From an uncultured Bacilli bacterium (lineage in GTDB: Bacteria; Bacillota_I; Bacilli_A; RF39; UBA660), in NCBI GenBank assembly GCA_934155185.1, contig CAKPGT010000021.1:1-17397 (forward strand): a stretch of 17,397 bases of DNA. Direction: 5' to 3'. Every line of letters begins with the position of its first letter. Within the stretch, counting starts at the first letter, position 1. This document shows, one piece after another, positions 1 to 8,100 of this stretch. The notes under the pieces were generated by a model, which made no database searches, was not told where the DNA came from, and was given only the letters and a program-made list of their open reading frames with translations. A program made the position numbers and the translations under genes.

Positions 1-1637
1 AGAATGCAACATATGAAATAACACCTAACACAGGTTACAAACTTGTTTTATCAAGCAATACTTGTAGTAATGGAACACTAAGTGGAAGTACTTTTACAAT
101 ATCAAATGTAACATCAGCACAAACATGTACAATAACATTAACACCTGAAAGTTATACATTAACACTAGATGCAAATGGCGGAAGTGTAAGTACGACAAGT
201 AAAACAGTAACATATGATAGTACATATGGAAATTTACCAACAACTGAAAGAACGGGTTATACATTTAATGGCTGGTATACAGCAAATAGTGGTGGAACAA
301 AAATAGAAAGTACTACACAAGTTAAAACAGCAAGTAATCATACATTGTATGCTCATTGGACACCTATTACATATACTATAACTTTAAATAATCAAAGTTC
401 AACAAGCGCTGGTACAACAACAGCATATTATCAATACAATACAACTAAAACAGTAAATGGAACATTATGTTATTACTATACAACAAATGCATTAACAGCA
501 TGTTTAACAAATGGACATACAATAACAAAGCCAACAAAGACAGGATACACTTTTGGTGGATACTATACAGGTACAAATGGAAGTGGAACACAATATGTAG
601 ATGCAAATGGAAGATTTATAAACAATATATATCAAACAACTGGAAATAAAACATTATATGCAAAGTGGACAGCAAATACATATTCAGTAACTTTAAATGT
701 TACAAATGGTACGGGTTCGTCTACAAAGACAGTAAGCCATGGTTTAACGGTAACGTTTACAGGAATAAGTCCAAACAGTGGATATACATCAAGTAATCCA
801 ACAATAAGTTGTTTAGACGGAAGTTTAAGTGGAACAACATTGACAGTAAGTAATGTAACAAGTACAAGAACTTGTACAGTAACATTTGCAAGACAAACAT
901 TGGCAGAACTAATAAAGTCCTACTCAACTACAAATACAAATGGTGTTTACAATGAAAATGGATATAGATATGAAGGAGCTGATCCAAATAATTACATATA
1001 TATGATTAATAACGGAACAAGAGAATTATGGAGGATAATAGGAGTTTTTCCAGATGGAGAAAATGGTGAAGAAGTTATAAGGGTAAGAAGACATTATGAA
1101 AAGAATGGATATCCGAATGCTACATTCGACTCAAACTGGAGCAATGTTTTTGAAAATTCAACAATGTACAAGGAAACATTAAGTCAATATACACTTTCTA
1201 ACTACTTACACACAGTCAATTTCAAAATATATATAGGTGGACATACTACAGCTGAAGTAAAAGCGCCGGTTATGTATAATTATGAAAGAAGTATTAATTT
1301 TATAGGAAGAGTAGCCTTATTGTACCCAAGTGATTACGGATATGCAACATCTTCCTCAATGTGCAAAACTAATTATTATCTAAGCAGTTATAGTTCCAGT
1401 GATTGCTATCTATATAATTGGCTTTTTCCTGATTCATCACAATATCATAATCAATGGCTTATTACCCCAAATAGTCAAAGCACTTCGTTAATATTTCACA
1501 TTACTTATAATGGTGATACATATTGGCAAAGTCAATCTGTGGGTTCCTCTCAAGATTACTCCCCAGTCATGGCCTTATCAGCAAGTGTAACAGTAACCGG
1601 AACTGGAACACAAAGTGATCCATATGTAATGAATTAA
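1..1637 (+). CDS. InlB-repeat surface protein, 3' part (5' end outside window)
   Basis: The frame is open from base 3 to the TAA at 1635-1637 without a convincing start, so the gene begins upstream; the TTG at 345 is internal. Modules in order: end of a Cys-containing module (about 3-146, GTLSGSTFTISNVTS); one Listeria-Bacteroides (InlB B / Flg_new) repeat at about 153-359, with LDANGG, GYTFNGWYT and LYAHW; a second, longer repeat to about 668 (GYTFGGYYT, LYAKW); a second copy of the Cys module to about 890 (GSLSGTTLTVSNVTS); then a roughly 240-residue C-terminal domain containing YEGADPNNYIYMINNGTREL, LWRIIGVF and a final GTGTQSDPYVMN. The repeats are known from Gram-positive cell-surface and adhesion proteins. 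The C-terminal domain has no function I can name. No LPXTG or terminal membrane helix is visible, so the anchor, if any, must be N-terminal. Composition is very rich in Thr (mostly ACA) and Ser. Sure of family, not of role. Confidence 0.85.
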   Translation, partial: NATYEITPNTGYKLVLSSNTCSNGTLSGSTFTISNVTSAQTCTITLTPESYTLTLDANGGSVSTTSKTVTYDSTYGNLPTTERTGYTFNGWYTANSGGTKIESTTQVKTASNHTLYAHWTPITYTITLNNQSSTSAGTTTAYYQYNTTKTVNGTLCYYYTTNALTACLTNGHTITKPTKTGYTFGGYYTGTNGSGTQYVDANGRFINNIYQTTGNKTLYAKWTANTYSVTLNVTNGTGSSTKTVSHGLTVTFTGISPNSGYTSSNPTISCLDGSLSGTTLTVSNVTSTRTCTVTFARQTLAELIKSYSTTNTNGVYNENGYRYEGADPNNYIYMINNGTRELWRIIGVFPDGENGEEVIRVRRHYEKNGYPNATFDSNWSNVFENSTMYKETLSQYTLSNYLHTVNFKIYIGGHTTAEVKAPVMYNYERSINFIGRVALLYPSDYGYATSSSMCKTNYYLSSYSSSDCYLYNWLFPDSSQYHNQWLITPNSQSTSLIFHITYNGDTYWQSQSVGSSQDYSPVMALSASVTVTGTGTQSDPYVMN

Positions 1638-1658
1638 CACGTCATTTAAATTAAGTTC

Positions 1659-1689
1659 AAGTCCAAAAAAACTTGGACTTTTTTCTTTT
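1659..1689 (+). terminator. Intrinsic terminator of the surface protein gene
   Basis: A perfect 8-bp stem, AAGTCCAA (1659-1666) with TTGGACTT (1673-1680), is closed by an A-rich loop and followed by the T-rich tail TTTTCTTTT. It lies 22 nt after the stop codon. Confidence 0.9.
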
Positions 1690-1715
1690 GTTCTCTATTA
1701 TTTTTCTCTTAAATA

Positions 1716-1724
1716 TGGTATGAT
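1716..1724 (+). promoter_or_regulatory. Extended -10 promoter of the SNF2 helicase gene
   Basis: TG-G-TATGAT (TG 1716-1717, hexamer 1719-1724) is an extended -10 element 23 nt before the start codon. No good -35 sits at 16-18 nt, as expected for TG-extended promoters. The ATG at 1720 lies inside this element, which argues against it as the start. Confidence 0.6.
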
Positions 1725-1746
1725 ATTCTTTAAGGGAGATGATACC

Positions 1747-4700
1747 ATGAAAGACAATGATAGTATTTACTATAGTCATAAAAAAACACTACAAAACTTA
1801 TTTGAGTTCACAGACATTCTAAGAGGAGAATACATAAGACCCTATTCAATAGCCTTAGTAGATGAAGAATATAATAACGACAAAACAACATTTAAGTTTG
1901 AAGTAACAGACGAATTCTATGGTAACATCTATAAACAAAACATAACAAAAAATGACGAAGGCAAAATACTTGGTTTCACATGTGACTGCGATAACTTTAG
2001 ACTTCACTCTTCATGCACTCATTTAATCGGCTGCATAAGATGGTATGCCTACAAAATATTTGAAGAAAAGCCTGACATAAACAAAATAAGTGATAGAATA
2101 CTTTCAAAATTTGTAAAACTCTCCAAGCCAACACTTAAAAAAGAAGTCTTCTTAGAAGTAGAAATAGAAAAAGAAGAACATAAACAAGGTTACTACATGT
2201 ACTACAAATTACCAGATACATTCAAAGTAAAAGTAAAACTCGGTACAGACAAAATGTACTTATATAATGCAAAACAAACTCAGTTTTTAAACGCTTTAGA
2301 AAAAAATGAAAAAGACTACTCTTTTGGTAAAGATTTCACATACAACTTTAACGAAAACTTCTTAAACGAAAATGCAAACAAAGTCTTTAACCACATAAAC
2401 ACTTACCACAAAGACTTAAATAGAAGATTTTTCACAGAAGTAGAAATGACTAACTTCTTAGAATTACTAACAGAAACAAACTTCCAATTTAAATATGACA
2501 ACCACACTATTAACAAGATAAAAACTTCTTTCCCATTTCAAACAGAAATATCTATACTTGACGAAAACGATTACACCCTTAAATTTAACATGGGAAACTT
2601 CACTAAAATATGTAAAAACTTCTATTTTATAGATGGAGATATATACAAAGTAAATCAAAAAGAAGAACTTCTAATTAACGAGCTAACAAAAAACAACATA
2701 AACTCACTAATAATTCCAAAAGACAAAATAAAAGACTTCTCATTTGGCTTACTTCCAATAATAAAAAAACAAATACACATAGACGAAAACATCAAAAACG
2801 ACATAGTCATAATAAACGAACCCGATGTATCATTATACTTTGACTTAAACAAAAACGATGTAGTATGTAACCTTAAACTAAAGTACTCTGAAGAAATAGA
2901 CTACTTTGACAAAACAAGCACTACTATAAGAGACTTAAACTTTGAAAACAACCTAATTAACGAGTTATCAACATACGGTTTTACAATTGAAAAGAAAAAA
3001 ATCATCATGCATGACTTAAACGACATAGTTGAGTTTATAGAAACTGGTTTAAATACACTAAGCAAAAAATACCCAGTATTCACAACAGAAAACTTTAAAA
3101 AAATGAACATCAAAAAAACTTCAGTTTCAAGCACATTCTCAATAGGTAAAGACAACATCTTAAAATATGACTTCAACTTAGACGGAATAAGTAATGATGA
3201 TATAGTAAACATATTTAAAAGCATTAAAGAAAAAAAGAAATACTATAAACTTAGTAATAACGAAATAGTAGACCTAGAAGATAATGACTTAAACGAACTA
3301 ATGGATCTAACTGAAGAACTAGACATAACTGACGAAGACATAATTAGTGCTAAAGGCTCAGTCATGAAATATAGAGCGATTTACTTAGATAGTATAAAAG
3401 ATAGTAAGTATTCTATTGTTAAAACAGACAACTTATTTAAAGAGTTTATTAATAACTTTCATCAATATAAAGATGCTAATTTAACTCTTACAGATAATGA
3501 ATTAAAAACACTTAGAAACTACCAAATAACTGGTGTAAAATGGCTTTATAATTTAGATAAATGTTCTTTTGGTGGAATACTTGCTGATGAAATGGGGCTT
3601 GGTAAAACAATACAACTAATCTACTACATAAAACAAATGTTAAAAGAAAATAATTCTTTCAAATTCCTAATAGTCGTACCAACTAGCTTACTTTATAACT
3701 GGGATAGAGAATTTGAAAAATTTGCGCCTGATATTCCAGTAAAAATAGTAAGTGGTATAAAAACTAAAAGACAAGACTTAATAGAAAATACAAATAAAAA
3801 TGTTTACATAACAACATATGGTCTATTAAGAGAAGACTTAGAGTACTATGAAAAAATCCACTATCATGCTGTTATATTAGATGAAGCTCAAAATATAAAA
3901 AATCCATTAGCCGGAACAACAAAAGCATGTAAAAGCATGAAAGCAGATGTTAAGTTTGCATTAACAGGAACTCCTATAGAAAACTCGGCTGTTGAATTAT
4001 GGAGTATATTTGACTATATCATGCCAGGATACTTATCTAAATATGATAAATTCACTAGTAAATACAAAGTAAAAGAATTTGATGAAGACACTAACAAACT
4101 ACTTGATAATTTATCTAAACAAATAAGTCCATTTATATTAAGAAGAAAAAAGAAAGACGTTATAAAAGAACTTCCTGAAAAAATAGAAACAAATATATTT
4201 ATAGAGTTAGGTGATGAACAAAAGAAAATCTATGTAGCAGAACTAAACAAAGTAAAAGAAGCTATTGAAGAAGCCCTAAATGATGGCGGAATGTCTAAAG
4301 TTAGATTCATGATACTTCCTCTTCTTACGAAACTAAGGCAAATTTGTATAGATCCTAAAATAGTATATAGTGATTATACTAGTGGGTCTAATAAAATAGA
4401 TAGATTCTTAAGCATAATAGAAGAAGTAACAAATAATGGCCATAAAGTATTAGTGTTCACTTCATTTAGAACAGCACTTAACTTAGTAAAAGATAAGCTT
4501 GATAGCATTGGTATAAAGTCATACCAAATAGATGGGTCAGTTTCTAGTAAAGAAAGACAAACTAGAGTAGATAACTTTAATAATAATGATGACGTTAAAG
4601 TATTCTTAATAATGCTAAAAAGTGGTGGAACAGGACTTAACTTAGCTTCTGCTGATATAGTTATTCACCTAGATTTATGGTGGAATCCACAAGCTGAAAA

Positions 4701-4923
4701 CCAAGCAACAGACCGTGCGCATAGAATTGGACAAAAAAACACTGTTGAAGTAATAAAACTAGTTTCAAAAGGGACAATTGAAGAAAAAGTACTTGATTTA
4801 CAAGAAAAGAAAAAAGAACTAAGTAATAGACTAATAGACTCAAATAACATGGATCAAAACATCATCAGTGAACTAACAGAAAAAGACATCAAGAACTTGC
4901 TTGCTTTTGAAAACAGGGACTAA
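1747..4923 (+). CDS. SWIM zinc finger-containing SNF2-family helicase/ATPase
   Basis: A 1058-residue Swi2/Snf2 superfamily 2 ATPase, expected to translocate on double-stranded DNA and remodel protein-DNA complexes. I chose the ATG at 1747 because AGGGAG (1733-1738) sits 8 nt upstream; the in-frame ATG at 1720 has no ribosome site and lies in the promoter. Domains: SWIM zinc finger near residues 79-92 (C79, C81, C90, H92), a long poorly conserved middle, then SNF2_N with Walker A GGILADEMGLGKT (609-621), DEAQ box (712-715), LTGTPIENS and LRRKKKDV. Helicase_C follows, with KVLVFTSF, SGGTGLNLA and DRAHRIGQ (arginine motif from residue 989). All key residues are present, so it should be active. 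This SWIM-SNF2 architecture is common in Firmicutes chromosomes; the cellular role is unknown. It is rich in AAC and GAC codons, unlike the cas genes beside it. It has its own promoter and probable terminator, so it is not part of the CRISPR operon. Confidence 0.93.
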   Translation: MKDNDSIYYSHKKTLQNLFEFTDILRGEYIRPYSIALVDEEYNNDKTTFKFEVTDEFYGNIYKQNITKNDEGKILGFTCDCDNFRLHSSCTHLIGCIRWYAYKIFEEKPDINKISDRILSKFVKLSKPTLKKEVFLEVEIEKEEHKQGYYMYYKLPDTFKVKVKLGTDKMYLYNAKQTQFLNALEKNEKDYSFGKDFTYNFNENFLNENANKVFNHINTYHKDLNRRFFTEVEMTNFLELLTETNFQFKYDNHTINKIKTSFPFQTEISILDENDYTLKFNMGNFTKICKNFYFIDGDIYKVNQKEELLINELTKNNINSLIIPKDKIKDFSFGLLPIIKKQIHIDENIKNDIVIINEPDVSLYFDLNKNDVVCNLKLKYSEEIDYFDKTSTTIRDLNFENNLINELSTYGFTIEKKKIIMHDLNDIVEFIETGLNTLSKKYPVFTTENFKKMNIKKTSVSSTFSIGKDNILKYDFNLDGISNDDIVNIFKSIKEKKKYYKLSNNEIVDLEDNDLNELMDLTEELDITDEDIISAKGSVMKYRAIYLDSIKDSKYSIVKTDNLFKEFINNFHQYKDANLTLTDNELKTLRNYQITGVKWLYNLDKCSFGGILADEMGLGKTIQLIYYIKQMLKENNSFKFLIVVPTSLLYNWDREFEKFAPDIPVKIVSGIKTKRQDLIENTNKNVYITTYGLLREDLEYYEKIHYHAVILDEAQNIKNPLAGTTKACKSMKADVKFALTGTPIENSAVELWSIFDYIMPGYLSKYDKFTSKYKVKEFDEDTNKLLDNLSKQISPFILRRKKKDVIKELPEKIETNIFIELGDEQKKIYVAELNKVKEAIEEALNDGGMSKVRFMILPLLTKLRQICIDPKIVYSDYTSGSNKIDRFLSIIEEVTNNGHKVLVFTSFRTALNLVKDKLDSIGIKSYQIDGSVSSKERQTRVDNFNNNDDVKVFLIMLKSGGTGLNLASADIVIHLDLWWNPQAENQATDRAHRIGQKNTVEVIKLVSKGTIEEKVLDLQEKKKELSNRLIDSNNMDQNIISELTEKDIKNLLAFENRD

Positions 4924-4950
4924 ACTACGTAGAAATGCGTAGTTTTAGTT
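4922..4950 (+). terminator. Probable terminator of the SNF2 gene
   Basis: AAACTACG (4922-4929) pairs with CGTAGTTT (4938-4945) around an 8-nt loop, overlapping the stop codon, then TAGTTTG. The T tail is short and interrupted, so termination may be partial. Confidence 0.55.
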
Positions 4951-4978
4951 TGACACTTGTTTTATATTCCAATAAAAT
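4950..4978 (+). promoter_or_regulatory. Upstream promoter for the cas operon
   Basis: TTGACA (4950-4955) and TAAAAT (4973-4978) are separated by exactly 17 nt. The only plus-strand gene downstream is cas9 at 5180. A transcript from here would cross the tracrRNA gene in antisense. Confidence 0.6.
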
Positions 4979-4999
4979 GTAGAAAAATGTAAAAAAAGA

Positions 5000-5028
5000 A
5001 TGAAATTTTAATAATATTATGGTACAAT
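5000..5028 (+). promoter_or_regulatory. Second, extended -10 promoter for the cas operon
   Basis: TG-G-TACAAT (TG 5020-5021, hexamer 5023-5028) with a weak -35 ATGAAA (5000-5005) at 17-nt spacing. It has the same TGG-TA form as the SNF2 promoter. It also lies beyond the tracrRNA terminator, so its transcript would include the complement of tracrRNA. Confidence 0.55.
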
Positions 5029-5048
5029 GTTAGTAAGATGAGATAAAC

Positions 5049-5145
5049 AAAAAAAGTGGTTGCTAACAACCACCCACATAAGTGTAAATTTTTAGGGCTA
5101 AGCCTTTATTTTAACTCTCTATGTCATCTTAAATGGTATTAAGAC
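5049..5145 (-). ncRNA. tracrRNA of the type II-A CRISPR-Cas9 system
   Basis: Read on the minus strand from G5145. (1) An anti-repeat (5145-5109) is complementary to nearly the whole CRISPR repeat. It makes the upper stem UCUAUGUC/GACAUAGA, a GA/GAGU bulge like the one Cas9 requires in S. pyogenes, and the lower stem UUUUA/UAAAA. (2) The nexus AAAGGCUUAGCCCU (about 5107-5094) follows directly. (3) Next is a small hairpin CAC-UUAU-GUG (5084-5075). (4) The last hairpin, GUGGUUG-UUAG-CAACCAC (5073-5056), is followed by a seven-U run (5055-5049), an intrinsic terminator. Length is about 97 nt. Outside the bulge the anti-repeat departs from the repeat at two paired positions (repeat positions 19 and 34). 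The RNA pairs with pre-crRNA and is the scaffold for Cas9; in known systems RNase III cuts the duplex. Confidence 0.93.
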
Positions 5146-5151
5146 AATATC

Positions 5152-5180
5152 ATCATATCAAATTTAAGGAGGAAAGTCAA
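5152..5180 (-). promoter_or_regulatory. tracrRNA promoter overlapping cas9 RBS and start codon
   Basis: On the minus strand, TTGACT (5180-5175) and TATGAT (5157-5152) are 17 nt apart, and the predicted start G5145, 7 nt further, is the first base of the anti-repeat. The -35 includes the A of the cas9 ATG (5180). The spacer contains the complement of the cas9 Shine-Dalgarno AAGGAGG (5166-5172). Confidence 0.82.
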
Positions 5181-8100
5181 TGGAAAAAATTAAAAAATAT
5201 AATATTGGATTAGATATTGGTACAAATTCTGTAGGTTGGGCTGTTGTTGAATCAGGTCAACAAAAAATAATTAAGAAGGGTGGAAAAGCCCTTTGGGGAG
5301 TGAGATTATTTGACACTGCTTCTACTGCTAAAGATAGAAGACTAAAAAGAAGTATACGAAGACGCTATGATAGGAGAAGACAAAGAATTAAGTTACTGCA
5401 AGACGAGTTTGCAAACGAAATCAATAAAGTAGATTCTAATTTTTACAAAAAATTACAAGATAGTTTTATATCTCCAAATGATAAAAATAATAGTAAGACT
5501 GAATTAACGGATTTTGATAAATTTAATATATTTTCTAACAACGTAAGGAAAAAAATCAATAACATATCTGAAGAAAAAAAGTATCCAACTATTTATCATT
5601 TAAGAAATGACCTTGTTAATAGCAAAGATAAAAAAGATATTAGGTTAGTTTATTTAGCCATACATCACATAATTAAATATCGTGGTAATTTTTTGTATGA
5701 AAATTCAAATTTTAATGTTAATAACATTAACTTAAAAGAAAAAATAGAAGATACTTTTAATCATTACATTGAAGAGTGTATGCCAGGTGAATTTAATACT
5801 CCAATTAATTATGAAAAAATTGCAAATATATTATTAAAAGATTCTAAAAATGAAATAAAAGATTTACTAAAGGATGAATTATTAGCTATTGATACATATA
5901 ATAAAGGATTTTCTTCTGAATTTGCAAAAATGATAGTTGGAAATAAATTTAAAATAGAAAGATTAATACCGGTTTCAAATGAAGAAAAAAGTATGTCCAT
6001 AAGTTTTAATGGAAATGATTTTGATGAAGAATATGATAAACTTGCAGAATTATTAGGTCAAAATATTGAAATTCTTGATAAATTTAAAGAATTATATGAT
6101 AATGTATTTTTAAAAAGATTATTTAAAGGTTCTGAATCTAATAATATTTCTTCGTTAATGATTAACATTTATGATGAACATAAAAAAGATTTAAAGATGT
6201 TGAAGAAACTTTTTAAACCAAACAAAAAAATATATAGCGAACTATTTAAAGATGAAAATTGTAAATACGAAGAGTATATTCACAATAAAATTACACAAGA
6301 AGATTTTTGCAAGATAATTTTAAACTCTTATGAAAAACTTGGAATAAATGAAGAATCAATTGATTTTTACAATAAAAATTTAAAATCTAAAATTGAAAAC
6401 AATTCGTTATTACCTAGAATTTCAGAACCAAGTAACGGAAAATATCCATTCCAATTAAATAGAGATGAGTTAATTAAAATAATAGACAACCAAAAAGTAT
6501 ATTATGACTTTTTAGGTGAAAAAATTAATGATAAGTATAAATTGGTTAAACTACTTGAATTTAAAATTCCTTACTACGTCGGTCCATTAGTATCTAGTGA
6601 TAAAAGTAGTTTTGCATGGATGGAAAGGAATTATGATAATGTAAAGATAACCCCTTACAACTTTGATGAAATTGTTAATAAAGAACTAACGGCTGAAAAA
6701 TTTATAAAAAGAATGATCTCACATTGCACATATCTTATTAATGAACCTGCTTTACCAAGTAACTCCTTACTTTATAATAAATTTAAAGTATTAAATGAAT
6801 TAAAACAAATTAAAGTTAATGACAGAAAAATGACATTAGAACAACAACAAAATGCAATAAAAGATTTATTTGAAAAAACTTCGGGCATTATCACAGAGAA
6901 AAAGTTTATTAATTACTTAAAACAAACCAAAGAATGGGATATGTATTCCGAAATTAATGTAAAAGGCTACTCAGCTGATAAAAAGTTTGCAAATAATATG
7001 CAATCATATGTTGATTTTTTCGGAAAAAATGGAATATTTGATAACACAAATTATAATGAAGAAAACGCTGAAGAAATAATAGAATGGATTACTATTTTTA
7101 ATGACAAAGAAATACTAGAAAGTAAGATTAGAAATAAATATCCAGATTTAACAGAAAACCAAGTTACAAAAATTCTTAGAAAAAAATATAGTGGTTGGGG
7201 AGAACTATCTAGAAAATTATTAACTTTACCGTATTATAAAGATAAAGAAACAGAAGTTTATAAATCTATTATTGATTTAATGTTTGAAACAAAAGAAAAT
7301 TTTATGCAAATTATTAATAATGATGAATATAAATTTCAAAATATGATTAAGGAAAACAACAAAATTACAAATACAAAAGAGCTTAATTACAAAGACACCG
7401 TTTCTGAACTTGCAACTTCTCCTGCTGTTAAAAGAGGAATTTTCCAGTCTTTAAAAATCATAGATGAAATTGTTGATTATATTGGATATGAGCCAGAGAG
7501 TGTTTCTATTGAAATGTCCAGAGGAGACGACAAAAAAGAAAGAAAACCAGACAGAAAAAAGTATTTAACTGAGTTGTACAAAAAATCTAAAGATAACATT
7601 GAAAACTACAATACATTAAATAAACAACTAGGCGAAAAAGAAATAGATTCACAAAAATTATTTTTATACTTTATACAAGAAGGTAAGTGTATGTACTGTG
7701 GTAAACCTTTAAATGTTGAAGATATGATTTCCTATGAAATAGATCACATAATACCTAGAACTTTAATTAAAGATGATTCAATTGACAATAAAGTATTAGT
7801 ACACAAAGAGTGTAACCAAAATAAAGCCGATAGTTTTGTATTACCATCATATTATAGAAGCGAATATAACAAAAAATGGTGGACTAGACTAAAAAATATT
7901 GGTTTGATGTCTAATAAAAAATATAACAATTTAATTCGTGAAAAATATTCTGAAGATGATATTAATGGATTTATTAATAGACAATTAGTTGAAACTAGAC
8001 AAATTATAAAACATGTCGCTAATATTATAGAGAATTATTACGACACTAAAGTAATATATTTAAAAGCAAACTTATCTCATAATTATAGAGAAAGATATGA

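Noticed and set aside
345..347. TTG as the start of the surface protein
   Set aside because: The same frame is open and shows repeat modules back to the window edge, so the start is upstream.
2467..3224. Minus-strand ORFs of 63-107 codons opposite the SNF2 gene
   Set aside because: They lie fully inside a strongly supported gene, have no ribosome sites and show low-complexity Phe/Ser/Leu translations typical of antisense frames in AT-rich DNA.
5049..5145. Region upstream of cas9 as a stray CRISPR repeat only
   Set aside because: The downstream nexus, hairpins, U run and a well-spaced minus-strand promoter show it is the tracrRNA gene.
5049..5400. Long-form tracrRNA starting within cas9 that would guide Cas9 to its own promoter, as in S. 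pyogenes
   Set aside because: I could not identify a second upstream minus-strand promoter or an obvious guide match by eye.
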